Shown piece by piece: positions 31,272 through 40,522 of a stretch of DNA of 41,734 bases. Under the pieces are notes generated by a model, which was not told the DNA's origin, searched no databases, and saw only the letters and a list, made by a program, of their open reading frames with translations. The stretch is from Spirochaetota bacterium (lineage in GTDB: Bacteria > Spirochaetota > Leptospiria > Turneriellales > Turneriellaceae), in contig JAFEGD010000079.1 of assembly GCA_018240245.1 (NCBI GenBank), positions 1-41,734 of the forward strand. The letters run 5' to 3'. A program made the translations under genes and the position numbers. Numbering within the stretch: position 1 is the stretch's first letter; each line of letters starts with the position of its first letter.

Positions 31272-32897
31272 ATGTTTCTGGATGCGGCACGCGCGCATAT
31301 CGAATCGAGCGAAAGTTCGGTTATACTCTTCACAGGCAATGTGCGCGATGTTTATGCAGCCGGTGCGCAGCGAGATTTCAAAACGCTCAGCGAACTCTTG
31401 CGTAGTGAAATCTTTTCGACATACGACGCAGTAGCCGAATATGACCCGCAAGGCGGTATTCAATTTGCCGACGCAAAGATGCGCGAAAGTTATTTTCGCT
31501 CGCTTTCGGGTTACGATGCGTACCATAAAACCAATTTTGCTCAGAATCCTCCGAAAGACCCGGTCGCTGCGTTTTCAATTCTCGATAATTTGGCGCGACT
31601 AAGTTTACTCGATAAAAAATCCTTTGCGGTTATCATTCACTATCTCGACCAGATTGTGCCGACGGGCCTCGCGAATAATCCCGAATTGCGCTTTCTGATT
31701 ATCGCGCTCGACAAATGGGCGCAAAATCCCGAGTTTCGGCGTAATAAGATTCGCTTCGTGTTGGTCGCGCCCGAAATTGCGCGCCTCGACAGCTTCATCG
31801 GCAAGAATGCGTTCATCGAACATGTTGCAATTCAACGACCCGACTTAGAAGAACGTACGGTCGCTTGCGGTAACGGTGCCATGGCAGAGCTGACGGCTGG
31901 CCTTACGAATCGACAAATTCTTGAAATCATCGCACAGGGCCAAACCGATGCGGTGGCGCTACGTGCGCTGAAAAAAGAATTGATTGGTAACGAGTGCCGT
32001 GGCCTCTTAGAAATTGTCGAGCCGCGCCACGCGCTCGCGGCGGTCGCCGGGCATGAAAAGGTTAAAGATATTCTGTCGCTCACCGCCGAAGCGATTAAAC
32101 AAGGGAAAACAAATTTCTTACCGATGGGTTTTCTCATTTGCGGCCCGGTGGGTACGGGTAAGACTTTTATTACCGAATGCTTTGCGCACGATGCGGCCTT
32201 ACCTGTGGTAAAATTTTTAAACTTTCGCTCGCAGTGGCAAGGCGAGACCGAAGCGAATCTCGAAAAAATTTTCAATATATTGAAGTCGATTTATCCGGTT
32301 GCGGTGATGATCGACGAGGCGGATGCATTTCTGGGAAACCGCGACGCACAGGGCGACAGCGGCGTCTCGATGCGTGTCTTCGCGTCGCTTGCCGCTCTCA
32401 TGAGCGACACTCAATATCGCGGAAAGATAATTTGGTTTCTTATGACATCCCGCCCCGACCTCTTGCCTGTCGATATGAAACGTCAGGGTCGCGCCGAAGA
32501 GCATCTTGCGCTTTTTCATCCGCAAGACACGGTTGAACTCGAAGCGCTTTACCAGAGCGTGTGTAAAAAATTGAAAATTGCGCCGCCGGTTGCCGAACTT
32601 TCGCCGCTTCTCGACAAAGGTCGCGCATATTCGGGCGCCGACATCGAGGCGATGCTCACGCGCGCCGCGCTTGCAGCCGAAGTGCGGCATGGCGCGGCAC
32701 TTTCCGCAGAAATCATGCGCGAGACAATCGCGAATTTTCGCAGCCCCGAATATCCGCTTGCGATCGAATTGCAGACGCTCGCGGCGGTGCGCGAATGTAC
32801 GCACCAAAATATGGTGCCCGAAAAATACCGCATGCTCAAAGCCGCAGACATCGAGGCGCGCATCAACGAGCTCTTAGGAATCTTGCGACAACGATGA
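31272..32897 (+). CDS. AAA+ ATPase of the Ycf46/FtsH-like group
   Basis: A 541-residue protein. Residues 1-250 form an N-terminal domain of unknown function that begins FLDAARAHIESSESSVILF and resembles the partly degenerate first half of Ycf46-type ATPases. Residues 255-440 are an AAA+ module with Walker A GPVGTGKT, Walker B VAVMIDEAD, a sensor-like LMTSRPDLLPVDMKRQGRAEEH and an arginine-rich second region. The C-terminal helical lid follows. No protease motif is present. It is first in a gene cluster and shares an ATGA overlap with the following phosphatase gene, so it may remodel or control the signalling proteins encoded downstream. Confidence 0.8.
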   Translation: MFLDAARAHIESSESSVILFTGNVRDVYAAGAQRDFKTLSELLRSEIFSTYDAVAEYDPQGGIQFADAKMRESYFRSLSGYDAYHKTNFAQNPPKDPVAAFSILDNLARLSLLDKKSFAVIIHYLDQIVPTGLANNPELRFLIIALDKWAQNPEFRRNKIRFVLVAPEIARLDSFIGKNAFIEHVAIQRPDLEERTVACGNGAMAELTAGLTNRQILEIIAQGQTDAVALRALKKELIGNECRGLLEIVEPRHALAAVAGHEKVKDILSLTAEAIKQGKTNFLPMGFLICGPVGTGKTFITECFAHDAALPVVKFLNFRSQWQGETEANLEKIFNILKSIYPVAVMIDEADAFLGNRDAQGDSGVSMRVFASLAALMSDTQYRGKIIWFLMTSRPDLLPVDMKRQGRAEEHLALFHPQDTVELEALYQSVCKKLKIAPPVAELSPLLDKGRAYSGADIEAMLTRAALAAEVRHGAALSAEIMRETIANFRSPEYPLAIELQTLAAVRECTHQNMVPEKYRMLKAADIEARINELLGILRQR

Positions 32898-34993
32898 CGC
32901 GCGCAGTCACATCGTTCTACGCTCGCCTAACGCGCTTATGGACGGCGCTCGTTGGTTTTTACGCGGGGCCGCTGTTGCATATTTTTTTGACGAGCGTAAT
33001 CATGACGGCCGGTTTTGCGTATGGCTATACGCGCGGGCGACTATCGCACTTGCATCCGAAACTCATCGACGCGCTAGTCGCCGCGCTCGTAATCGTTTCG
33101 CTTATAGAGCTATATTTGTGCGATGGATTCTATCGCTTGCGTATTCGTTCGTTTCGTCCGCGTGTGCGTTTTATCAACAGCATGTTTGTTGACGGTAAGC
33201 TGCGCTTTGATCGCTCGATCGGGCATTATAAGCGGCTCTTACAGTATCTCACTGTCTTTGGTCGCCGTCGCATGTATATGGGGCCGTTGCACATTGCGAT
33301 TGTATTGTGCATCGTTGCTCTTTACGACTACTGGTATATGCGCACCGGCGAGTTTTGGACTTACTTACAAGCGGCAGCGATTGCGTTGCCGATTCACATG
33401 CAGTTTCTCTACGTCACGGGCGATCTTCACATGGGCAAATATCGCTCCCTCGTTAAGCGCCAGCTTTTTTTCTTCGGCTACGAGCCGCCCAACCAATATG
33501 CGGTTTCGCTCAAGTTCAAATTTTTAAGCATCATGTTTGTGACGGCGCTCAGCGATTATATTTTGGTCTCGCTCTTTCGTTCCGATATGGCGCAGACCGC
33601 GTCGGGCTATTGGTATATCGTGGGATTTTCCTTGTTTTCGCTTGCGCTCTTGATGCTGTTGACGATACTCTATTTTTCGACGATTTTTATGTCGATTAAA
33701 GAGTTACAGCTTGCGGCAGAAAGTTTGCAGCACGGTTACGATCCCGATTTTTATTCGCGCACTTCGGATCGCGAACTTGCGACGTTATCGAGCGGCTTTT
33801 TTCAGGCCGCGCAAAAAGTGCTCAATTATCGCCGCGATCTCGAACAGCAAATTCGCGAGGCGACGAAACACTTGAGCGCCGCGAACGAAGAGTTGAAGCA
33901 AAAGGACCACGAAATTCAAACCGAACTCGACTTTGCTGCAGAGATTCAGAAAGAAATGATTCCGCTGAAGCATGCGCCGTGGCATGCGATCGAGTTTGGT
34001 ATTGTCTATCAACCGATGCACAAGGTTTCGGGCGATTTTCTAAATATTTATCGTAAAGGAAAAGAACTCTTCGTGTTACTCGCCGACGTATCGGGCCACG
34101 GCGTGCCGGCGGCGCTCATCACGATGGCTGCAAACGAGGCGTTTGCGACGGCGATTCGCAATGCCGATGCGCCCGCCGAAATTTTCAGAACGGTTAACAC
34201 GCAACTCAGCGAGCAAATTAAGACGCAAGATTACCTCACGGCGTTTCTTGTGCGCATCGACGAAAAATTGCGCATCACGTACGCCAATGCGTCGCACCAG
34301 AAGGCTCTCCACTATCGGCGCAGCCGCAACACTATCGAAGCGTACGACACGGGCGGATTATTTATCGGCGCGATGAGCGATGCGACGACATCGTACGAAG
34401 AAAAAACAGCGAGCTTGCAATACGGCGATGCGCTTGTGCTTTTCACCGACGGTATTACCGAACAGATTAACGATGCCGGTGAGGAGTTCGGACACACGCG
34501 CTTGCATGAATTATTGCTAGAATTTCGCGATTTATCCGCGCAAGATTTGGCCGACAAAATTTTTGACGTACTCATGCGCTTTAGAGGACAGGCAAAAATT
34601 CGCGACGATATTTCTATGCTTGTTCTCACGGTACACCCGCAGTATAAAAAATTTATCGAACTATTTAACGAGACTGTACAAAAAATGAAATCGCGCATGG
34701 TCTCCGAATCGTCGCATCTACTCGAAGAGCTTTGGCGTCTTTACCCGAGCTTTCCCGCGTTGCCGTTGCTTTCGGCGCGCATCTATTATCAGCTCGGCGA
34801 ATTTGCCATCGCCGAGAAGCATGCAAAACTACAACTCGAACGCTTTCCGAACGACGTGCGTGCGACGCAGATTCTAGCGGCGATTGCTTTGAAAGCGGGA
34901 AATCGCACGCGCGCGACAAATTTGGTAAATCGTCTCGCCAAGAACAACGTCGACGACCGCGTCACGCGCCACTTGAAGGATAAACTACAGTGA
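32894..34993 (+). CDS. Membrane PP2C (SpoIIE/RsbU-type) phosphatase with TPR-like tail
   Basis: A 699-residue protein. Six hydrophobic segments span about 20-270, a short linker and coiled coil (about 280-350) follow, then a PP2C phosphatase domain (about 355-590) with SGDFLNIY, LADVSGHGVPAAL, LFTDGITEQ and RDDISMLVLTV, so the Mg/Mn-binding aspartates are kept. The last 90 residues form paired helices resembling TPR repeats. It should dephosphorylate a serine/threonine-phosphorylated partner, typically an anti-sigma antagonist, in response to a membrane signal. The start is the ATG overlapping the ATPase stop (ATGA); its stop overlaps the next start (GTGA). Confidence 0.88.
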   Translation: MTRAVTSFYARLTRLWTALVGFYAGPLLHIFLTSVIMTAGFAYGYTRGRLSHLHPKLIDALVAALVIVSLIELYLCDGFYRLRIRSFRPRVRFINSMFVDGKLRFDRSIGHYKRLLQYLTVFGRRRMYMGPLHIAIVLCIVALYDYWYMRTGEFWTYLQAAAIALPIHMQFLYVTGDLHMGKYRSLVKRQLFFFGYEPPNQYAVSLKFKFLSIMFVTALSDYILVSLFRSDMAQTASGYWYIVGFSLFSLALLMLLTILYFSTIFMSIKELQLAAESLQHGYDPDFYSRTSDRELATLSSGFFQAAQKVLNYRRDLEQQIREATKHLSAANEELKQKDHEIQTELDFAAEIQKEMIPLKHAPWHAIEFGIVYQPMHKVSGDFLNIYRKGKELFVLLADVSGHGVPAALITMAANEAFATAIRNADAPAEIFRTVNTQLSEQIKTQDYLTAFLVRIDEKLRITYANASHQKALHYRRSRNTIEAYDTGGLFIGAMSDATTSYEEKTASLQYGDALVLFTDGITEQINDAGEEFGHTRLHELLLEFRDLSAQDLADKIFDVLMRFRGQAKIRDDISMLVLTVHPQYKKFIELFNETVQKMKSRMVSESSHLLEELWRLYPSFPALPLLSARIYYQLGEFAIAEKHAKLQLERFPNDVRATQILAAIALKAGNRTRATNLVNRLAKNNVDDRVTRHLKDKLQ

Positions 34994-37900
34994 CCCGGCG
35001 CGCGCTCGTTTCGATCAGTTTTGTATTTATCGTATTTACCGGTTGTGCGCGGCGATCTGTCCCGCTCAATATCGTCAACGGGCATGCCGACTTGTCGGGC
35101 GTCGATTTGACGCAGGCGGTTTTAGAATTGAACGGCGATTGGGAGTACTATCCAGGGCAGATTATCAATCCCGAAGAGATGCAGCGTTATACTGATAAAA
35201 AAAAATTTGTTCATGTTCCGGGCAGCTTTAACCGCTATGGAAATCCACAGCTGGCGCTCCCTGCCGCCGCGAGCGCCACATACCGACTCACTCTGGTTTT
35301 GCCGGCGCGGGTGCTGCCCTATACGTTTCGCATACCCCCCCCGGCGACCGCATCGGCGGTCTTCATCAACGGCAATCGCGAGCTGACGAATGGGGTTGTT
35401 TCTGAAAATCTGAGCGAGGTGCGCGAGCGCACACCGATGCGCTATTTGCACCTGCCGTTGGCGGGCAAAACAGAGATCGTTATCCAAACGAACAATGTAA
35501 TTGCGCCCAATGGCGGTATCTGGCTACCCATTAGTCTCGGTAGCGCGCAGTCGATCGATAGTTTTCGCTTCATCGCGGTTATCCTCGATGTATTTGTCAT
35601 TGTCGGGCTTTTGACGTTCGGCGTTTACCATCTGCTCCTTTTTTCGATGCGGCTGCCCGAAGCCTCTTCGATCTATTACGCGCTTGTGTGTTTTGCCGTC
35701 GCCATTGGGCGCCTTTTTGCCGGCGAAATGATCGGTGGCGACATCTTGCCGTCGCTATCGTGGTCGATGGGGCAGCATATTGCACTCGTCGCCGATTTTT
35801 TACATACGTGTTTTTTCGTACTTTACTTGCGGAGCTTCTTCGGCGATCGGAGTTTGGGGCGTATCATGCTATTCGTCGCTGCGGTTTCCGGGCTGTTTGC
35901 CGCTGCTGTGATTGTCTTGCCCGGGACTTTATGGATAAATCTCCACAAGTATTTTAGAATTTTCACATTACTTATTTCTCCGGTTGGTTTCTATTTTTTT
36001 GCGCGCCTTGCGGTGCGCGGTGTCTTTGGCTCGCGTATTATTCTTGTCGGTCTTTTTGTAATTTTTGCGGCGTTCGTGAACGATACATTAAGAACAGCGG
36101 AGATTATCCAGACGCCGCCGATATATCCGTTTGGGATTTTAGGTTTTACTTTTATGCAAGCGGTATTGACTTCTAAGAAATCGGTTTTAATTTCCCGCGA
36201 GAACGCCAATCTTTCACAGCGGTTAATCCGCGCTGAGAAGCAGCGCGACGAGTTTTTGACGCAAGGCTCGAACGAGCTCAGAACACCCGTGCAGGCAATG
36301 GTGCAGACTCTCGAAAATTTGCGCCGGGGTGCAAGCGGGGCGGTGAGCGAACAGGTGCAGAAAGGTTTAGGCGTCATCGAAGAGAACGGTAGGCGCTTGC
36401 TCTATCTCATCGACGACTTAACCGATTCGGTTCATATTCGACAAAATACTTTGCAACTTAATTTTGCGAACGTATCGCTCAAGAAAGTCGTGGCACCGGT
36501 TCTTAAACTCTCGCTCGGCTTGTCAGAGAAGAACGATATTGTCATAATCGATGAAGTTCCCGACGGTCTCGACGATGTGCACGTCGATCCCGATCGTTTG
36601 CAGCAAATTATTTTAAGTCTGATTAGCACCGCGATACGGTATGCGCATTCGCCGACGATTAACGTTCGTGTCGGCTCGAACGGCGGCTTTTTGACGCTCG
36701 GTGTGCTATACCACGGCGCCGAACCCGACCACCGTCATACTTCGACTTGGTTAGGCGACGACGATGCGGCGGCGATGGTCGTAACGCGCAAACTCGCAAA
36801 ATTGATGGGCGGGCACTATTATTACCACAAGCATTCGGAGTCGCAGCATACGCTCGGCATTGCATTGCCGTACAACCACCCAGAATTGGTCGATGAGATT
36901 TTGCGACGTGGTAGACAACATACCGAATACCGCGCGACGGGCGAGAAGTCGACTTTTGCCTTTGCGACAAAGACGACCGATTTTGCACGCGGCGCGGGTA
37001 CACGAATCTTAATAGTCAGCGAACACGCGAGCCAAATTAAGCTTTTGCAAGAACAGCTTGTTTCGCTCGATCGTGCCGCGCTCATCGCTAAGAACGCGGC
37101 AGAAACTCTTATCGCACTCGAAAAACACGACGACATCGCGCTCATTATCGCCGACGTGCTATTGCCCGATATATCGGGAGTCGAACTAGCGATCAATATT
37201 CGCGCGCATTACGACATCGGAATTTTACCGATCATTTTAATCATCGATAATAACCAGATCGGCATTACGGCGAGTGCTTTTTCTGCGGGGGTGAACGATA
37301 TTATCCGCCGCCCGTTCGAAAAAGTTGAAGTGTTGGCGCGCGTCAAAAATGTGCTGCTCCAGCGTGAAGCGAGTTTGGCGCGCGAAAATTATCGCGCGCT
37401 AAATCGCGAACTCGAAATCGCGCGCAGTATTCACGAATCGATATTGCCGATCGTGCAACCGAAAAACGATCTCTATAAAATCGAAGCCGTGTGTCTGCCT
37501 GCGCGCAGCATCGGCGGCGACTTCTACGATTTTATCGAAGACGAGACTTCGATTGCGGTGATCATCGCGGACGTTGCCGGGCACGGTATTCCTGCGGCGC
37601 TCTATGCATCGATGCTCAAAATTGCATTTCATAATTTACGCGCTCAGGCGCGCTTTCCCGAGAGGCTGCTGAAAGAACTTAACGATCTCATGATTGATCG
37701 CAGCGAGCGTACGTTTATTAGTTGCGCATACACGCTGGTGGATTTCAAAAACAAACGCTTATTGCACGCGAACGCAGGGCATTTACCGCTTTTACTGCAA
37801 GAGGCGAATGCAAAGGCCGTCAAAAAAATTCAACCACCGGGGGGGGTCTTGGGCGTAAGAAAAGAGGCTGCCGTGACAGTAGAGATGCTGCATTTGCAAC

Positions 37901-38115
37901 CTAAAACGCGCTTAACGCTTTTTACCGACGGTGTGATCGAACTCATGAACCGCAAAGGCGAGTTCTTTGAAGAAGAACGCCTTATTGCAATTTTAGAAGA
38001 AATGCGCTCGGCGTCGATCGCCGAACTCAAAGAACGCTTGCTCGCAGAAATGCGCGCATTTTCCGAAGGTGAAAATTTTCTCGACGACGTGACGTTTGTA
38101 ATTCTCGACGTTTGA
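34990..38115 (+). CDS. 7TMR-DISM sensor with degenerate kinase and receiver and an intact PP2C phosphatase
   Basis: A 1041-residue lipoprotein-type sensor. Signal peptide with lipobox FTGC (Cys19), a DISM extracellular beta domain (about 30-185), seven membrane helices (about 190-390), then a HisKA-like helix pair in which the phospho-accepting histidine is asparagine (SNELRTP, Asn428). The ATPase-like domain lacks the N-box asparagine (STAIR, Thr547) and glycine boxes. The receiver domain (about 665-790) keeps the phospho-acceptor Asp722 but lacks the double acid, the Thr/Ser and the conserved Lys (RRPFE). The C-terminal PP2C domain (about 830-1041) is intact (GGDFYDF, ADVAGHGIPAAL, LFTDGVIE, DDVTF). 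Signals probably pass by conformation, not phosphorelay. It uses a GTG start. Confidence 0.9.
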   Translation: MTRRALVSISFVFIVFTGCARRSVPLNIVNGHADLSGVDLTQAVLELNGDWEYYPGQIINPEEMQRYTDKKKFVHVPGSFNRYGNPQLALPAAASATYRLTLVLPARVLPYTFRIPPPATASAVFINGNRELTNGVVSENLSEVRERTPMRYLHLPLAGKTEIVIQTNNVIAPNGGIWLPISLGSAQSIDSFRFIAVILDVFVIVGLLTFGVYHLLLFSMRLPEASSIYYALVCFAVAIGRLFAGEMIGGDILPSLSWSMGQHIALVADFLHTCFFVLYLRSFFGDRSLGRIMLFVAAVSGLFAAAVIVLPGTLWINLHKYFRIFTLLISPVGFYFFARLAVRGVFGSRIILVGLFVIFAAFVNDTLRTAEIIQTPPIYPFGILGFTFMQAVLTSKKSVLISRENANLSQRLIRAEKQRDEFLTQGSNELRTPVQAMVQTLENLRRGASGAVSEQVQKGLGVIEENGRRLLYLIDDLTDSVHIRQNTLQLNFANVSLKKVVAPVLKLSLGLSEKNDIVIIDEVPDGLDDVHVDPDRLQQIILSLISTAIRYAHSPTINVRVGSNGGFLTLGVLYHGAEPDHRHTSTWLGDDDAAAMVVTRKLAKLMGGHYYYHKHSESQHTLGIALPYNHPELVDEILRRGRQHTEYRATGEKSTFAFATKTTDFARGAGTRILIVSEHASQIKLLQEQLVSLDRAALIAKNAAETLIALEKHDDIALIIADVLLPDISGVELAINIRAHYDIGILPIILIIDNNQIGITASAFSAGVNDIIRRPFEKVEVLARVKNVLLQREASLARENYRALNRELEIARSIHESILPIVQPKNDLYKIEAVCLPARSIGGDFYDFIEDETSIAVIIADVAGHGIPAALYASMLKIAFHNLRAQARFPERLLKELNDLMIDRSERTFISCAYTLVDFKNKRLLHANAGHLPLLLQEANAKAVKKIQPPGGVLGVRKEAAVTVEMLHLQPKTRLTLFTDGVIELMNRKGEFFEEERLIAILEEMRSASIAELKERLLAEMRAFSEGENFLDDVTFVILDV

Positions 38116-38128
38116 GACCGAAAATACC

Positions 38129-39106
38129 ATGTCCGCAAAAATAGTCGTCTTCGAGCCCGACGGTATTTACCGCACTATTATTGAAAATATTCTTCTCAAG
38201 AACGGCTATGCGCCATATTTTGTCGATTCGTCGGCCGAATGCAAGGTTGTCGCCGACGAGGTGCGCCCCGATGTCTTACTTCTCGACGTCGCGGCGGCGC
38301 GCCCGCACGATTTTCGCCTATTGAGCGATCTCAAGGTGCTGAGCAATGCGCCGATTATTTTAACGACCGAAGAAAATGTCGACGACTATATGCCCGCGCT
38401 CGGCAGCAAAAACGTGACGATTGTGCTGCCCAAGCCGATCAAAGGCGCAGAGCTCGCACGTGTTTTAGAAAACTTGCTCACGGTCGATTCGCGCGTCTGG
38501 TTCGGTATCCATAATTATATTCCCGATTTGCGCAAGTTGCGTAAGGTGAAAATCAAACGCTCGACGCAAGTGCGCACGTGCATTAAGACGATGCTGAGCG
38601 AGATGCACGCATGGGGTTTCAATTTCAGCCACGAAACGGAGATGGATTTAGTTTGGCAAGAAATCCTCATTAACGCAGTTTATCACGCGCACGGCTATAC
38701 CGAAGAAAAAAAACAGCGTGTCTCGATTGAACTGCCCGACCCCTATATCGTCGAAGTGACATACGGCGCGAGCGAGCATGCGTTTGGTATCGCGGTGCGC
38801 GACTTTATGGGATCGTTAACGCCCGAGATGATTATCGCCGCGCTCAGGCAGGCGGTCGACCAACAAAAAATGATCCTCAAGGCCGCAGAAACGGGAGAAG
38901 ATATTTCGCAAGATCTGCTCGACCGCGGGCGTGGACTCGATTTGATTCGCCAACTTTCGGGAGAATATTATTTCATCATTGACCCCGGCAACTCGACCGA
39001 AGTTATTATCATCTATGATCGGTATTACGAGAAAGACGATGCCGTCGGCTCTCTTAAAATTTTCGATCTTTCTTACCATTTGCGCAGCGCCAGCACACCC
39101 CGATAA
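38129..39106 (+). CDS. Receiver-HATPase fusion, RsbW-like kinase candidate
   Basis: A 325-residue cytoplasmic protein. Residues 1-120 are a receiver domain with phospho-acceptor aspartate (LLLDVA), Thr (ILTTEE) and Lys (LPKP) in place, but with only part of the acidic pair (FEPD). Residues 150-310 are a GHKL ATPase of the HATPase_c_2 type: N-box EILINAVYHAHGY, G1-like VRDFMGSL, G2 DRGRGLDLIRQLSG. There is no HisKA helix, so it is like anti-sigma kinases such as RsbW/SpoIIAB and not a histidine kinase. The natural guess is a serine kinase opposing the two PP2C phosphatases upstream. Start: ATG 13 bases after the preceding stop. Confidence 0.82.
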   Translation: MSAKIVVFEPDGIYRTIIENILLKNGYAPYFVDSSAECKVVADEVRPDVLLLDVAAARPHDFRLLSDLKVLSNAPIILTTEENVDDYMPALGSKNVTIVLPKPIKGAELARVLENLLTVDSRVWFGIHNYIPDLRKLRKVKIKRSTQVRTCIKTMLSEMHAWGFNFSHETEMDLVWQEILINAVYHAHGYTEEKKQRVSIELPDPYIVEVTYGASEHAFGIAVRDFMGSLTPEMIIAALRQAVDQQKMILKAAETGEDISQDLLDRGRGLDLIRQLSGEYYFIIDPGNSTEVIIIYDRYYEKDDAVGSLKIFDLSYHLRSASTPR

Positions 39107-39401
39107 GGCCGGAGCGTCGGCTGCCGGTAAGGCGCCGATCGAGGTAACGTTTGTCGGGATGCGCGACGAGAGCGTTGCAGAGAGTTGCCTTGTTACGGTA
39201 AATCGTCGGCGCAAGCGCGCACTTGCGTTGGCGCAAAAGGGCGACGGCGAATACCAAATCGTGATCGAAAAAAAACGCCCGGGCTATCAAGTGCGCGTCG
39301 AACGCATGGGTATGGCGCTGGCGACGGCGCGCGCGCTGCACGATTATGAAATTTGCATTGCTGCGGCGACAGTCGCACGCGATGCGATTGCCGACGAGTA
39401 A
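39039..39401 (+). CDS. Small exported protein overlapping the kinase gene end
   Basis: A protein of about 120 residues. The start is placed at the ATG at 39039 because it gives a signal peptide (MPSALLKFSIFLTICAAPA) and has GAGAAAG upstream; the gene overlaps the receiver-HATPase gene by 68 bases in another frame. The frame is open further upstream without a leader-like sequence. The mature part is basic, with two cysteines (ESCLVTV, YEICIAA) that could form a disulfide. No known family is recognised. It closes the signalling cluster and may be a periplasmic partner or simply a passenger. Confidence 0.5.
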   Translation: MPSALLKFSIFLTICAAPAHPDKAGASAAGKAPIEVTFVGMRDESVAESCLVTVNRRRKRALALAQKGDGEYQIVIEKKRPGYQVRVERMGMALATARALHDYEICIAAATVARDAIADE

Positions 39402-39435
39402 CTGTCACAACGCGCACCTGCAACTGCAATTAAGC

Positions 39436-39464
39436 CTTTTCACCCTGTCGAAAATAGCGATTAT
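39436..39464 (+). promoter_or_regulatory. Candidate leaderless promoter of purM
   Basis: CTTTTCACCCTGTC (39436-39449) starts 35 bases before the ATG at 39471. GATTAT (39459-39464) follows after 17 bases from the first hexamer and ends six bases before the ATG. The layout is identical to that before the sigma-54 activator gene. Confidence 0.55.
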
Positions 39465-39470
39465 CTCACT

Positions 39471-40490
39471 ATGGATTATAAATCCGCCGGTGTCGACACC
39501 GCGTACGCGCAGACGCTGATTCAAAACCTAAAAACAAAGATTACCGCAACACATAAAGTACCTGGTGTGGGCGAAATTGGCGGCGCTTACGGCGGTTTTG
39601 CGGGTCGTTTTATTGCGATGCAAATTCCCGGTTTCGACGTTGTCGCGACAACCGACGGCGTCGGTACCAAAACGCAACTTCTGCGCCGGTTCGATTATCT
39701 CGAAGGTATCGGGCAAGATCTTGTCGCGATGTGCGTGAACGATCTCTACTGCTCGGGCGCGACGCCGGCTTTTTTTCTCGACTATATTGCGTGCGGCAAG
39801 CTCGACGAAAAATGGTATAACCGCGTGCTCGCGAGCATCGCCGATGCGTGTGCAGCGACGCCGATGGCGCTCATGGGCGGAGAAACCGCCGAACACCCGG
39901 GCGTCATGCCCGACGACGATTTCGATCTTGCCGGTTTTGCGGTGGGCTTCATACCGAAAGAGCGTAAGCTACCGCAATTCGACGCGCAGAAAGAAAACGA
40001 TTTTGTGATCGGTGTCGCATCTTCGGGTTTGCATTCCAACGGATTTTCTTTGGTCCGTAAAATTTTTGCCGAAATCGAAAAAAATAGTCGCAGCGAATTC
40101 GAGAAGTTAATTGCAGATCGAAAAGAATTTGTCTCCGCCTGGCTAAATCCCACGCGCATCTACCGCGAAGTGCCGCAACTCATCGCCAAAGCCGACATCA
40201 AAGGTATCGCGCATATCACGGGCGGCGGCATTCACGAAAATTTGCCGCGCGTTTTGAAACCGGGTCTCGGCGCGGTGATCGAGAACGCCGAACCTTTTCG
40301 CTTGAAGGCTGCGCCGCTGCTCGAAAAATATGTACCGCGCGAAAAACTTTTTCATACGTTTAATATGGGTACCGGGCTGATTCTCATCGCCGCCGCATCG
40401 GAGCTGCCGGGCATTCGCAGCGTTTACCCCGAAGCGGCGATAATAGGCCGCTTGCAGGCGGGCAGCGGCGTGCAATTGCAAACCAATTGA
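39471..40490 (+). CDS. purM: Phosphoribosylformylglycinamidine cyclo-ligase
   Basis: A 339-residue PurM, the fifth step of purine synthesis: ATP-dependent ring closure of FGAM to aminoimidazole ribonucleotide. Family motifs are clear: MDYKSAGVD at the start, GGFAGRF, TTDGVGTK, MCVNDLYCSGA, GGETAEHPG, GVASSGLHSNG and HITGGGIHENLPRVL. The start has no Shine-Dalgarno but fits a leaderless promoter. No other pur gene is adjacent. Confidence 0.97.
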   Translation: MDYKSAGVDTAYAQTLIQNLKTKITATHKVPGVGEIGGAYGGFAGRFIAMQIPGFDVVATTDGVGTKTQLLRRFDYLEGIGQDLVAMCVNDLYCSGATPAFFLDYIACGKLDEKWYNRVLASIADACAATPMALMGGETAEHPGVMPDDDFDLAGFAVGFIPKERKLPQFDAQKENDFVIGVASSGLHSNGFSLVRKIFAEIEKNSRSEFEKLIADRKEFVSAWLNPTRIYREVPQLIAKADIKGIAHITGGGIHENLPRVLKPGLGAVIENAEPFRLKAAPLLEKYVPREKLFHTFNMGTGLILIAAASELPGIRSVYPEAAIIGRLQAGSGVQLQTN

Positions 40491-40522
40491 CGCGGATACT
40501 CCACCCCCGAAAACTTCGCAGC

